Source: Clostridium acetobutylicum ATCC 824 (GTDB lineage Bacteria > Bacillota > Clostridia > Clostridiales > Clostridiaceae). From it: a stretch of DNA of 64,000 nt. The stretch covers positions 2,452,001 to 2,516,000 of the forward strand of contig NC_003030.1 in assembly GCF_000008765.1 (NCBI RefSeq), written 5' to 3'. Under the pieces are notes generated by a model that worked only from the letters and a program-made list of their open reading frames with translations, was not told the origin of the DNA and ran no database searches. A program made the translations under genes and the position numbers. Every line of letters begins with the position of its first letter. Position 1 is the stretch's first letter. Below, in pieces: positions 36,892 to 46,276 of this stretch.

Positions 36892-38055
36892 TTATAAATT
36901 ATTTTGTACTTCTACCCACTTTTCTATTCTATTCATACACTCCTCTAATTCCTTTTTACTATATGCATATGAAATTCTAGCAAATCCCTCACCTTTTTCA
37001 CCAAATGCAGATCCAGGAACTATTGCCACCTTAGCCTCATTAAGAAGCTTTTCGCAAAATTGTTCACTTGTCATTCCAAAACGTGATATATCAGGAAATA
37101 TATAGAATGCTCCTTTAGGAAGTCTTACCTCAAATCCCATATCTTTGAGCCTCTTATACACATAATCTCTTCTTTTCTTAAATTCATTTTTCATGTATTG
37201 AACATCTTCATCACAATTTTTAAGTCCCTCTAAAGCTCCGTACTGAGATATTGATGGTGCGCAAGTTGTTGTATACTGGTGTACCTTTAAAATACTACTC
37301 ATAAAACTACTTTCAGCACAAACATATCCTATTCTTAATCCTGTCATAGAAAAAGTCTTAGAAAATCCACTAACAACAATAACCTTTTCTCTGATGTCTT
37401 CATACTGTGATACTGAATAGTAGTCATCCTCGTAACATAAGGCACTATACATTTCATCTGTAACCGCTATGATATCATTATCCTTTATAATTTTATGTAA
37501 TTTTTCATTATCTTCCTTAGATATAACAGTTCCCGTAGGATTAGATGGATATGATAAAACCATAAATTTAGGCTTTTCATTTTTAATTTTATTCTCTAGT
37601 TCGTTAAAATCTATTGAAAATTCACTTCCATAAAGTCCATAGGTTATAACTTCTCCTTCTAAGAGCTTCGTGCAGCTAGCATATGCAGGGAAAGACGGAT
37701 CTGGAACCAAAACTTTATCCCCTTTATTTAAAAGAGCTTGGAATATATCTAATATCCCCTCAGTTCCTCCTGCTGTAATACATATTTCATCTTTGCTGTA
37801 GTTTATATTGAATCTCTTTAGGTATTTGCTTATTTCATTTCTTAGCTCATCTATTCCTGCATTGGATGTGTATACAGTCTTATTATCCTCTATAGCTCTT
37901 ACCATTGCTCTTTTCACCTTGTCCGGTACAGGAAAATCCGGCTGACCTAATGTAAGAGATATTGCCCCTTGAACTTTTATAACTTTATTATAAAATTTTC
38001 TTATCCCTGATATCTGTATGCTATTAGCACCTTTAGATATTTTACTACTTTCCAT
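36892..38055 (-). CDS. patA: Class I/II aminotransferase, PatA-like (probable N-acetyl-DAP aminotransferase)
   Basis: 387 residues from the ATG at 38055, with AGGGGG upstream (8 extra codons before it are rejected). A fold-type I PLP enzyme: GQPDFPVPDKVK, TAGGTEGILDIFQAL, SYPSNPTGTVISKED, and the PLP Lys in VSGFSKTFSMTGLRIGYV. The gene lies between dapAB and dapH. Lysine synthesis by the acetylase route needs an N-acetyl-LL-DAP aminotransferase, and B. subtilis PatA, in the same family, does that job. Assignment rests on this context; other aminotransferase substrates are possible. Confidence 0.8.
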   Translation of the reverse strand: MESSKISKGANSIQISGIRKFYNKVIKVQGAISLTLGQPDFPVPDKVKRAMVRAIEDNKTVYTSNAGIDELRNEISKYLKRFNINYSKDEICITAGGTEGILDIFQALLNKGDKVLVPDPSFPAYASCTKLLEGEVITYGLYGSEFSIDFNELENKIKNEKPKFMVLSYPSNPTGTVISKEDNEKLHKIIKDNDIIAVTDEMYSALCYEDDYYSVSQYEDIREKVIVVSGFSKTFSMTGLRIGYVCAESSFMSSILKVHQYTTTCAPSISQYGALEGLKNCDEDVQYMKNEFKKRRDYVYKRLKDMGFEVRLPKGAFYIFPDISRFGMTSEQFCEKLLNEAKVAIVPGSAFGEKGEGFARISYAYSKKELEECMNRIEKWVEVQNNL

Positions 38056-38155
38056 TTTTATGCCCCCTATAAAATACATTTAGAGTTACTATCCTGAACA
38101 CTTTTATAATTTATAAAATTACGATATTAAAGTTATACAATAATTCAATTTATGG

Positions 38156-38215
38156 TATAATTCTAATATAAATGTGGTTTACGCTATTATTTAATAATAA
38201 TACAACTCACATTTA
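38156..38215 (+). promoter_or_regulatory. dapH promoter with 5'-terminal stem-loop
   Basis: An extended -10 (TGGTATAAT, TATAAT at 38156-38161) predicts an RNA start near 38168. TAAATGTG (38169-38176) and CACATTTA (38208-38215) would form a stem at the very 5' end. The arrangement matches that of dapA although the sequences differ. Confidence 0.6.
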
Positions 38216-38293
38216 ATAGTGTCAATTCTTAATCTTTTAAAAAGGTTATGATACATAAAATATTATTTTTATTAATACAGGAGGCTATTTAAA

Positions 38294-39004
38294 ATGAACT
38301 ACGATTTAACAAATCCATACGAAATTGCAAAATACATAAAAGAGGCAAAAAAAACAACACCACTTAAAGTATACGTAAATGGTAACTTAGGCGACTGTAC
38401 AGCAGATGATATTGACTGCTTTGGAACAGATGACTTTTACATTTTATTTGGTGAAAGTGACAAAATATCAGCTTTCTTAGAATCACATGGGGATAAAATT
38501 AAAAAATTCAAAATAGAGCAGGATAGAAGAAACTCAGCAATACCTTTAATTGATATGACAAAAATAGATGCAAGAATTGAGCCTGGAGCTATTATAAGAG
38601 ATAAGGTATCCATAGGAAAAAATGCTGTTATAATGATGGGTGCTGTTATAAACATAGGATCAGAAATAGGCGAAGGTGCTATGATTGATATGAATGCTGT
38701 CGTTGGTGCTAGAGGTAAAATAGGAAAAAGAGCTCATATTGGTGCTGGAGCTGTAATTGCTGGAGTTTTAGAACCACCTAGCAAATCACCATGTGAGATT
38801 GGAGATGATGTTCTAATAGGCGCTAATTCTGTTATACTAGAGGGAGTAAAGATAGGTGCTAATTCTGTTATAGCTGCTGGTTCAGTTGTAGTTGAAGACG
38901 TTCCTTCTGGTGTTGTTGTAGCAGGAACTCCTGCTAGAATAATAAAAGAAGTTGATGATAAAACAAAAGATAAGACTCAAATAATGGATGATTTAAGAAA
39001 ATAG
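38294..39004 (+). CDS. dapH: Tetrahydrodipicolinate N-acetyltransferase
   Basis: 236 residues, typical for DapH; ATG after AGGAGG. It acetylates tetrahydrodipicolinate, opening the acetylase branch of DAP synthesis. A small N-terminal domain (about residues 1-85) is followed by a left-handed beta-helix of hexapeptide repeats ([50 protein letters not shown]). The ending [17 protein letters not shown] is standard. The size and N-terminal domain separate it from succinyl-type DapD. Confidence 0.95.
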
Positions 39005-39011
39005 TAAATAC

Positions 39012-39050
39012 AAATTTCACTCTTTACTTTCTAGGTAAAGGGTGAAATTT
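39012..39050 (+). terminator. Terminator after dapH
   Basis: AAATTTCAC-CTTTAC pairs with GTAAAG-GTGAAATTT across a short loop, with one mismatch; it can serve the convergent ssb-like gene as well. Confidence 0.85.
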
Positions 39051-39061
39051 ATTATATTGCT

Positions 39062-39751
39062 CTAAATTACCTTCTTGTCTTGAGCATTCTCAATACCTAT
39101 ATTAACTATATTAGCTTCCTCAGCATTTTCTTCATCTCCAACTCTTTCCATCTTAGATATGGAAACTTCATATGCTGTTTTCTTCACTGTATCCTTTTCA
39201 TTCACTTTCTTTTGATATTCTCTACTTTGAAGTCTTCCCCATATTCTTATATTGTCTCCTACCTTTAAAGTCTCGCAAAATCTAGAATTCCTACCCCATG
39301 CTATTGTGGGTATGTAGTCTGACTTGTTATAGGATCTATTAACAGCTAAAAGCATATCAGATATCTCTCTCCCAAAAGGAGTTGTTCTATAAACTGGTTT
39401 TTTGCATATGAATCCATCTAAAAATATCTGATTAGGGTTTTTACTTCTTTCACTGCAATATTGAATATTACGTGTAAAAACTGTAAGTATAAGTCTATTT
39501 GCTCCATCAACAAATTTATTATAAGATCTAAGCTGCCCTTCTACAATTACTTCCTTTCCTACATCTAAGTCCATCCCTGTAATTAACCTTTCTGAAACAG
39601 TTACAAACAATCTATCCTTGGCATCGCTTAATCTCTGAACATCAAGATAAAAATTATAAAAACCTTCCCCATACATTTCATGACTAAATTCAAGTTTAGA
39701 TGCAATTACTCCTTCAAGATAAAGCTTATTATTTAACATTAAGTTATCCAT
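39062..39751 (-). CDS. Single-strand DNA-binding-like protein with two OB folds
   Basis: 229 residues; ATG with AGAAGGG upstream. Two OB-fold regions: residues 8-95 (KLYLEGVIASKLEFSHEMYG, then VEGQLRSYNKF) and 105-200 (NQIFLDGFICKKPVYRTTPF, TIAWGRNSRFCETLKVG, IRIWGRLQSREYQKK). The second half matches PriB/SSB-type domains with GRLQSR. It has no acidic SSB tail ending in PF, so it is probably not the main replication SSB but an auxiliary protein of the type found in clostridia. Confidence 0.78.
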   Translation of the reverse strand: MDNLMLNNKLYLEGVIASKLEFSHEMYGEGFYNFYLDVQRLSDAKDRLFVTVSERLITGMDLDVGKEVIVEGQLRSYNKFVDGANRLILTVFTRNIQYCSERSKNPNQIFLDGFICKKPVYRTTPFGREISDMLLAVNRSYNKSDYIPTIAWGRNSRFCETLKVGDNIRIWGRLQSREYQKKVNEKDTVKKTAYEVSISKMERVGDEENAEEANIVNIGIENAQDKKVI

Positions 39752-39863
39752 TATAACCCTTCTTTCCCTTAGTTATTTAATTATCACTTTAAATATAAAA
39801 TATTTAATTTTTTGCTCAACTTTATTTCCATTATAATACAATTTTACACCTAATTTCAATAGC

Positions 39864-40601
39864 CTATTTTTTTACTTGCCTGCCCATATAATCAATATAA
39901 TAGTTATTATCGTAAATTAAGTCAGATATTCTCACGAATTTATACCCATCACTTTTTAATTTATTTAACATTCTATCCAAATTCTTTGGAGTATATTTTG
40001 CATTGTTGTGAAAAAGTATTATTGATCCTGGTTTAATATTTTTAATAACTCTATCATATTCTACATTCTGACCTTGTTCCTTCCAATCTATACTATCAAT
40101 ATTCCATTGTATACATTTATGTCCTGTGCTTTCTGCTACTTCAATTGTAGAACTATCATAGGAACCTGATGGACATCTAAAAACCTTTGTTTTGGTTCCT
40201 GTAACCGAATAAATCTTCTCATCAGCCATAGCTATATCTTTTTTTATATTTTGCTTTGACATTGTAGTCATATCTAAGTGCTTATATGAATGATTACCTA
40301 TCTCATTTCCCCTTCTATAAATCTCTTTTGTTTCATTAGGATAATCTTCTACCCATCTTCCTATAAGAAAAAAAGTCGCCTTAGCATTGTATTTATCTAA
40401 TACATCTAAAATCTTCATGGTGTTATCGTTACCCCAATTTGAATCAAATGTTATAGCTATTTTTTTATCTTTAGTATCGACAGAATATATAGGTAATTTT
40501 TTATCTTTATCGACAAAAACTCCTATATTATTTTTATGCATATACATAAAAATACCTACACAAAAAATTAAAAGAAAAATGGGAAAAAATAGCTTTTTCA
40601 C
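39864..40601 (-). CDS. PdaB-like polysaccharide deacetylase (sporulation)
   Basis: 245 residues from the GTG at 40601, with AGAAAGG 5 bases upstream. An N-terminal membrane anchor (LFFPIFLLIFCVGIFMYM) is followed by a NodB domain: KKIAITFDSNWGND (motif 1, where the usual second Asp is Ser, as in PdaB-type proteins), GNEIGNHSYKHLDMTT with the HSxxH metal site, RCPSGSYDS, and LFHNNAKYTPKNL at the end. PdaB is required for spore cortex stability in B. subtilis. The local context does not show regulation. Confidence 0.85.
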   Translation of the reverse strand: MKKLFFPIFLLIFCVGIFMYMHKNNIGVFVDKDKKLPIYSVDTKDKKIAITFDSNWGNDNTMKILDVLDKYNAKATFFLIGRWVEDYPNETKEIYRRGNEIGNHSYKHLDMTTMSKQNIKKDIAMADEKIYSVTGTKTKVFRCPSGSYDSSTIEVAESTGHKCIQWNIDSIDWKEQGQNVEYDRVIKNIKPGSIILFHNNAKYTPKNLDRMLNKLKSDGYKFVRISDLIYDNNYYIDYMGRQVKK

Positions 40602-40833
40602 GCATACCTTTCTAGCATATATTACATGCAAACCTTACCCTCCTTTCTATCCATATCTATACAAATTTATTCCTTAAAAAAAAATATATGAATGAATATA
40701 AAAAAAACACAAAAACTATTTATAGAATCATAGATAAAACTTAAGTTATCGTTGTTAAAACCTAAAGTATCTTTAACAGCATAACTTAATAAACATCTGA
40801 TTCTCATATATCAAATTTTAAGGAGGTTACAAA

Positions 40834-41031
40834 ATGCCTAATAGACAAACAACCTTTACAAATGTACGTGGTCATAAAGAAGAATTTTCTTCAAGAGATT
40901 TGAATATACAGAATAGATATATGGCAAGAGAAGTTGACCTACAAAAATCAAAGCTTAAGGAATATGAAAAAGATAATGTTGTAGGTGATAAAAAGGATGT
41001 TAAAATTCCTATTAAACACAAATTAACATAA
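40834..41031 (+). CDS. Small hydrophilic protein of unknown function
   Basis: 65 residues; ATG with AAGGAGG 7 bases upstream, and its own terminator. It is charged and soluble, starting MPNRQTTFTNVRGHKEEFSS with a SRDLNIQNRYMAREVDLQKS helix in the middle. It has no Cys, no membrane segment and no resemblance to SASP. The ribosome site and terminator make it a real gene. A spore-associated role would fit the host but is not shown. Confidence 0.75.
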   Translation: MPNRQTTFTNVRGHKEEFSSRDLNIQNRYMAREVDLQKSKLKEYEKDNVVGDKKDVKIPIKHKLT

Positions 41032-41050
41032 TATAATGATTATTTATAAA

Positions 41051-41077
41051 AAAAAGCACCTATATATGGTGCTTTTT
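41051..41077 (+). terminator. Terminator after the 65-residue gene
   Basis: AAAAAGCACC pairs with GGTGCTTTTT around a 7-base loop, ending in a T-run. Confidence 0.9.
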
Positions 41078-41151
41078 ATGTTATAATATTTATATTGATA
41101 ATTACGAGCGTTAATTATCGTTTTTCATAATATGCTTAAGGAGGAAAAAAG

Positions 41152-41679
41152 ATGTTTGAAGACACTTTAGAATTAGCTGAAAACAAACTTCTTTTGCTTT
41201 ATATATTACATAAATTAGAATTTCCAATTTCGAAAAATCAATTTACCGAAATAATTCTTGAAAACAATTTTATGAATTATTTTATACTTCAGCAGTATAT
41301 TTCCGAACTTATATCTTCAAATTTTGTTAAATCAGAACAGAAAGATAATAAACACAGTGTTTCCATTACTCATAGCGGTACAAAAGTTTTAAACTTATTT
41401 ATAAATAGGCTCAGTATAGATAAAAAGGATTTAATAGATAAATATATATCTTCTAACCTTCACAATATAAAAAATGCTATAAGTGTTACGGCTGATTATA
41501 CAATAGCAAACAAAAATAGTTTTATCGTAGATTTAAAAGCCATTGAAAACGACATAACTTTAATAGATATAAAATTAAATGTTGTTTCTAATAAACAAGC
41601 TAGAGACCTCTGCAATAAATGGAAAAGTTCATCTTCAGAAATATACAATAAAATAATAAACCTTCTTACCAATGATTAA
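41152..41679 (+). CDS. DUF4364 winged-helix protein
   Basis: 175 residues; ATG with AAGGAGG upstream. The sequence fits DUF4364: an N-terminal winged helix (ENKLLLLYILHKLEFPISKN, YISELISSNFVKSEQ, VSITHSGTKVL) and a C-terminal region of alternating strands (SVTADYTIANKNSFIVDLKA). The fold suggests DNA binding, like PadR/MarR proteins, but no target is known. It overlaps the convergent gene at 41676 by 4 bases at its stop. Confidence 0.75.
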   Translation: MFEDTLELAENKLLLLYILHKLEFPISKNQFTEIILENNFMNYFILQQYISELISSNFVKSEQKDNKHSVSITHSGTKVLNLFINRLSIDKKDLIDKYISSNLHNIKNAISVTADYTIANKNSFIVDLKAIENDITLIDIKLNVVSNKQARDLCNKWKSSSSEIYNKIINLLTND

Positions 41680-42557
41680 ACAAAAATAATACCTGTAGGT
41701 TCATTTCCTATTGGTATTACCTTTTTTTTGCCCGAAATCATATCCATACAAATAAGACTATTGTTATAGCTGTCACCTACATATATTATACTATTTTTTT
41801 TCAGTACTCCTCTTGGCATACCTCCTACATATATTCTTTTCATTTCCTTTTCTTCATCTAAATTAATTATACTAATAGTACTGTCTCCAAAATTTGACAC
41901 AATACAGATATTATTGTCATAAAATATATCAACAGGCCATTTGCCAACTTCTATACTGCATCTTTTTTGTATATTATTTAGAGGTATTATACTTATAGTT
42001 CCATTGTGGTCTGTGCCTATATTGCTTTCGCAAACTATTACCTTTTCTCCATCCTTAGTAAAAACAGCTTTTGTAGGATATTCTCCCACTTTTATTCTTT
42101 TTATATAACTAGAACTTCCCTCCTTAAAAATTGTAATACTGGAACTTCCCATATCAGATGTTACAAACATGTTATTCTTAACATTAAAATCTATACTATG
42201 AGGCATGTATCCACATGGAATTATTTCCTCTATGGCTTCATTTTTAATATCATATTTTATAATACTATTAGAATCACCACATATAACGTATGCCTTATTT
42301 CCCAATATCCTTAGGTCATTACAATGCATACCTATAAATGAGCTTTTGTATACCTTTCTACTCTTAAAATTTATAAAAGATAAAGTATTACTAAAAGTAT
42401 TTGAGGTTACTATGTCATCATTATACCTACAAATACCATGAGGTCCAATTCTGCCGGTTTGGATTCTTAAACTAATTTTTGAGGACTCTTCTAATGTATC
42501 CAAATCTATAACAGATAAATCATCTGAACCAGAATTACACACACAAATAGAACTCAC
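41676..42557 (-). CDS. YncE-type beta-propeller protein (YVTN repeats)
   Basis: 293 residues from the GTG at 42557; AAGGA lies about 12 bases before, and a TTG at 42581 is the alternative. Six or so blades of about 40 residues repeat the YVTN-like pattern (CVCNSGSDDLSVIDLDT, CIVSNFGDSTISIINLD, IYVGDSYNNSLICMD). No signal peptide is seen, so it appears cytoplasmic, unlike E. coli YncE. Such propellers act as binding scaffolds; the ligand is unknown. No enzyme motif. Confidence 0.75.
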   Translation of the reverse strand: MSSICVCNSGSDDLSVIDLDTLEESSKISLRIQTGRIGPHGICRYNDDIVTSNTFSNTLSFINFKSRKVYKSSFIGMHCNDLRILGNKAYVICGDSNSIIKYDIKNEAIEEIIPCGYMPHSIDFNVKNNMFVTSDMGSSSITIFKEGSSSYIKRIKVGEYPTKAVFTKDGEKVIVCESNIGTDHNGTISIIPLNNIQKRCSIEVGKWPVDIFYDNNICIVSNFGDSTISIINLDEEKEMKRIYVGGMPRGVLKKNSIIYVGDSYNNSLICMDMISGKKKVIPIGNEPTGIIFV

Positions 42558-42704
42558 AATTTTGCCACTTCCTTTCCACAATAAATATAATATGAACCTT
42601 CGATGGTTATTGTTATAATAATATTGACATATAAGTTATTTTTAATGTATATTTTATACAGATATAAGTTTGTACTAATTTTACTTATGAAAGGACTGAT
42701 ATAA

Positions 42705-42959
42705 ATGCAACATGTATATAAAACAAAAGGTGTCTGTGCATCAGAAATTCATTTTGATGTTGAGGATAATATAATAAGGAAGGTCGATTTTTTAGGTGGT
42801 TGTCCTGGAAATACCCTAGGTGTAAGCAAATTAATAGAAGGTATGTCTGTCAATGAGGCTATATCAAAATTAAAGGGAATAGACTGTAGAGGAAAAGGCA
42901 CATCTTGCCCTGATCAACTTTCAAAAGCTTTAGAAGAATTAAAACAAGACGCAGTATAA
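42705..42959 (+). CDS. TSCPD domain protein (TIGR03905-like)
   Basis: 84 residues; ATG after AAAGGA. A single TSCPD domain, as found at the C-terminus of some ribonucleotide reductases. Cys residues are placed CASEIHF, GGCPGN, IDCRGKGTSCPDQL, giving four Cys that could bind metal. Stand-alone members of this kind are widespread in clostridia, with no proven role. It is followed by a terminator shared with argD. Confidence 0.8.
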   Translation: MQHVYKTKGVCASEIHFDVEDNIIRKVDFLGGCPGNTLGVSKLIEGMSVNEAISKLKGIDCRGKGTSCPDQLSKALEELKQDAV

Positions 42960-42981
42960 ATTTTAATTCTGTACCAAATAT

Positions 42982-43024
42982 AAATGGAGAATATAAAACT
43001 TATTAAGCTTTATATTCTCCATTT
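42982..43024. terminator. Terminator between TSCPD gene and argD
   Basis: AAATGGAGAATATAAA pairs with TTTATATTCTCCATTT over 16 bases with an 11-base loop; usable in both directions. Confidence 0.88.
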
Positions 43025-43036
43025 ACAACTTATATA

Positions 43037-44200
43037 CTACTTTATACTCTCCTCAAATATACCTAGAGCTTTATCGATTTCTTCAAAACTAACATTTAGA
43101 GGTGGTAAAAATCTAACTACATTTTTTCCTGCCGTAATTAAGAGAAGTTTACTTTCAAAACATTTATTTATTATTTTTTTAACATCACAAGCTACTTCCA
43201 CTCCAATTAGAAGTCCCATTCCTCTAACATCATTTATAACCTTATATTTTTCTTTTAATGTCATTAATTTATCAAATAGATATTTGCTCTTCTCATTTAC
43301 ATTTATTTCAACAACTTTTTTATCCACGAGTTCCTTTAGCACTGCAATAGCAACCGCACATGCAAGTGGATTTCCTCCATATGTATTTCCGTGGTCCCCT
43401 GGAACAAATGAAGAAGCTACACTCTCTTTTGCCAGCATTGCTCCTATTGGAAATCCTCCTCCAAGAGCCTTTGCTATGCAAACTATATCCGGTACTACCT
43501 CAAACTTTTGATATGCAAAAAGACTTCCAACTCTCCCCATTCCACACTGAACCTCATCAAAAATTAAAAGAGCATTATTTTCATCACATAAATCTCTAAG
43601 AAGCTTTAAGTATTCTTTTTTAGCTGGAATTATACCACCTTCTCCTTGAATTGGCTCTACTATAACAGCTGCAGTTTTGCTACTTATTTTTTGTTTTATG
43701 TCATCTAAATCATTAAATTTAACACTTTTTACAGCTCCAATTAAAGGTTTAAAGCTTTCTTGATATTTTGGTTGTCCTGTAACTGAAAGTGCTCCCATAG
43801 TTCTTCCATGAAACGAATTATCCATATATATAATTTCTTTTTTATTTTCATCCCCATGGAGGAGAGCATATTTTCTTGCCAGTTTAAGTCCTGCTTCAAT
43901 TGCCTCTGTACCACTATTACACATAAACACCTTATCAAATTCACTATTCTTGCATAATATTTCAGTTAATTCCATGGCGTTTTCATTCCAGTAATAGTTT
44001 GACACATGCATTAGCTTACTGCTTTGTTCTTCAATAGCCTTTACAATTGAAGGATTACAATGTCCTAAACAATTTACAGCCACCCCAGATACAAAATCTA
44101 TATATTCATTGCCATCTTTATCATATAGCTTTGTTCCCTCTCCCTTGTCAAAAGTAACATTAAACCTTCCATAAGTATTCATTAAATAGCTTTTTGACAT
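43037..44200 (-). CDS. argD: Acetylornithine aminotransferase
   Basis: 387 residues. Transfers an amino group from glutamate to N-acetylglutamate semialdehyde. Class III PLP enzyme: FVSGVAVNCLGHCNPSIVKA, FMCNSGTEAIEAGLKLARKY, IFDEVQCGMGRVGSLFAYQ and the PLP Lys in CIAKALGGGFPIGAML. The coding region overlaps argB by 19 bases. The same enzyme can act in lysine synthesis in some bacteria, so it may back up the gene at 36892. Confidence 0.97.
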   Translation of the reverse strand: MSKSYLMNTYGRFNVTFDKGEGTKLYDKDGNEYIDFVSGVAVNCLGHCNPSIVKAIEEQSSKLMHVSNYYWNENAMELTEILCKNSEFDKVFMCNSGTEAIEAGLKLARKYALLHGDENKKEIIYMDNSFHGRTMGALSVTGQPKYQESFKPLIGAVKSVKFNDLDDIKQKISSKTAAVIVEPIQGEGGIIPAKKEYLKLLRDLCDENNALLIFDEVQCGMGRVGSLFAYQKFEVVPDIVCIAKALGGGFPIGAMLAKESVASSFVPGDHGNTYGGNPLACAVAIAVLKELVDKKVVEINVNEKSKYLFDKLMTLKEKYKVINDVRGMGLLIGVEVACDVKKIINKCFESKLLLITAGKNVVRFLPPLNVSFEEIDKALGIFEESIK

Positions 44201-45069
44201 TTTACACCACTCCTATAAGAAATTATTGTACCTCTATAATTTAAAATATCATTTATAAGACAATGATCATTTCTTCCATCTATAAGCTGCACATTTTTAG
44301 TCCCATTTTCTATAGCACTAGCACAACATTGCACCTTAGGTATCATTCCACCTTTTATTATTTCTTCCTTAATGTAATAATTAACATCTTTAATATCTAT
44401 CTCATGAATTATACTCTGAGGATCATTAATATTTCTATAAACTCCCTCTACATCCGTTAATATTATAAGTTTTTCTGCATCCAAAGCTGAACTTATAAAA
44501 GCTGCAGCATAATCAGCATTTATATTATATACATTACCTTTATTGTCGCATCCTATAGGTGCTATTACCGGCACCTGTCCACCTTTAAGTAACTCTTTTA
44601 TAAACTCTGAATTTACCTTGGTTACCTTTCCAACATAACCTATATCTATTGTTTCATTACCTTTATACACATATTTCTTAGTTGCCTCTATAAGTTTATT
44701 ATCCACTCCACTCAAGCCTACAGCATTAACTCCATCTATATTAAATTGAAGCGATAATTTTTTATTTATTTTCCCTGAAAGCACCATTTGAACTATTTCT
44801 ATTACTTTCTCATCAGTAACTCTAAGTCCATCAACAAATCTACTTTCTATTCCTGAGAGCTCAAGCCATCTAGAAATTTCAGGACCGCCTCCATGAACTA
44901 TAACTATATTAATTCCTAGCTTTCTAAGATATTTAACATCTTTTATAAAAGCCTCTTCAGCTTTTTTATTTTTCATAATACTTCCACCATACTTTATCAC
45001 GAATGTCTTTCCACTATATTGCGTAAGTTTAGATAAAGGATCTTCTATAGGTTCTTGCATTTTTTTCAT
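44182..45069 (-). CDS. argB: Acetylglutamate kinase
   Basis: 295 residues from the ATG at 45069; AAGG lies about 12 bases before it and GTG/TTG codons nearer to it are alternatives. It phosphorylates N-acetylglutamate. Motifs: FVIKYGGSIM, VIVHGGGPEISRWLE, INADYAAAFISSALDAEKLI and GGMIPKVQCCASA. The arginine-sensing N-terminal helix is short (MKKMQEPIEDPLSKLTQY). Pairs with argD in one transcript from the divergent region with argC. Confidence 0.96.
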   Translation of the reverse strand: MKKMQEPIEDPLSKLTQYSGKTFVIKYGGSIMKNKKAEEAFIKDVKYLRKLGINIVIVHGGGPEISRWLELSGIESRFVDGLRVTDEKVIEIVQMVLSGKINKKLSLQFNIDGVNAVGLSGVDNKLIEATKKYVYKGNETIDIGYVGKVTKVNSEFIKELLKGGQVPVIAPIGCDNKGNVYNINADYAAAFISSALDAEKLIILTDVEGVYRNINDPQSIIHEIDIKDVNYYIKEEIIKGGMIPKVQCCASAIENGTKNVQLIDGRNDHCLINDILNYRGTIISYRSGVKCQKAI

Positions 45070-45096
45070 TTTGAACACCAACCTTAATTTTATTGA

Positions 45097-45133
45097 TATG
45101 AATAATTATACACATTACTTTATAAATATTCAA
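45097..45133 (-). promoter_or_regulatory. argBD promoter with overlapping ARG-box-like site
   Basis: On the minus strand TTGAAT (45133-45128), a 17-base spacer and TATAAT (45110-45105). The sequence TATGAATAATTATACAC at 45097-45113 resembles the ArgR/AhrC box (TGAAT-AATT-ATTCA, one mismatch) and covers the -10. Confidence 0.75.
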
Positions 45134-45150
45134 GTTCTTCATGAATTTTA

Positions 45151-45180
45151 GTTGAATAATTATACTTTTTTATGTATAAT
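45151..45180 (+). promoter_or_regulatory. argCJ promoter with overlapping ARG-box-like site
   Basis: TTGAAT (45152-45157), 17 bases, TATAAT (45175-45180). GTTGAATAATTATACTT at 45151-45167 is a second, weaker ARG-box match overlapping the -35. Both divergent promoters could thus be repressed together by arginine-bound ArgR. Confidence 0.72.
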
Positions 45181-45214
45181 TAAAACAAAATAAAAGAAAC
45201 TGGAGTGATTTTAT

Positions 45215-46252
45215 ATGATACAAGCTGGCATAATAGGTGCTACAGGGTATGCAGGAGAAGTTTTAACATGGTTACTAAATAATCACCCAAATGTAAATTT
45301 AGTTTTTTTAGCATCTCACAGCCATGGTAATTCATCCTTTAATTCTACCTATGGTAATTTTACAAATGTAATTGAAAATTTATGCATAGATGATAATGAA
45401 GTTGAAGATAATTTGGATAATATAGATATCCTTTTTACTGCTCTACCTTCTGGAAAAACTTTTTCTATTGTAAAAAAGGCCGTAGAAGAAAAGGTTAAAG
45501 TCATAGACTTAGGAGCAGACTACAGACTAAAGTCTGCCGAGGTTTATAAAGAATGGTATAACATTAACCATGAGTGTAAAAAACTTCTTAAAGATGCCGT
45601 ATACGGTCTTTCTGAAATATACAGAGAAAAAATTAAGACTTCAAATTTAATAGCAAATCCAGGATGTTATCCAACAGCATCCTCCCTTGCACTTATTCCT
45701 CTTTTAAAGAATAATCTTATAGATACAAGTTCCATAATAATAGATGCTAAATCAGGAGTATCTGGTGCAGGTAGAAAGGCTTCCACTAATAATTTATTCA
45801 TAGAATGTAACGATAGTATTAAAGCTTATGGTGTCGCTTCACATAGACATACACCTGAAATAGAGCAAACTCTTACTAATGAAGCTAAAGAAAAAATAAC
45901 TCTAACCTTTACTCCTCATTTAGTACCTATGAATAGAGGCATTCTTTCTGTTTGCTACAGCAACTTAAAGAAAGAAATAGAATTAAATGAAGTATATGAT
46001 ATCTATAAAAAATTTTATAAGAATGAACCATTTATAAGAATTATAGATACATTACCTGAAACAAGATGGGTTAAAGGCTCTAACTACTGCGATATTGCAA
46101 TAAGAATAGATAAAAGAACAAACAAAATAATAGTTTTATCAGCTATCGATAATTTAATGAAGGGAGCTGCAAGTCAAGCCGTTCAAAACATGAACATAAT
46201 GTACGGTTTAGCTGAAAAAACTGGAATAGATTTAACCCCTATGTTTCCTTAA
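45215..46252 (+). CDS. argC: N-acetyl-gamma-glutamyl-phosphate reductase
   Basis: 345 residues; ATG with GGAG upstream. It reduces acetylglutamyl phosphate to the semialdehyde. The NADP site is [17 protein letters not shown], the catalytic Cys is in [15 protein letters not shown] near residue 145, and a VSGAGRKAS segment follows. The ending [17 protein letters not shown] is standard. First gene of argCJ. Confidence 0.97.
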
Positions 46253-46276
46253 TATTTTATGAAAGAAGGTTGTTTT

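Noticed and set aside
42984-43511. A 175-codon plus-strand frame
   Set aside because: It is antisense to argD, starts inside a terminator hairpin and has no ribosome site.
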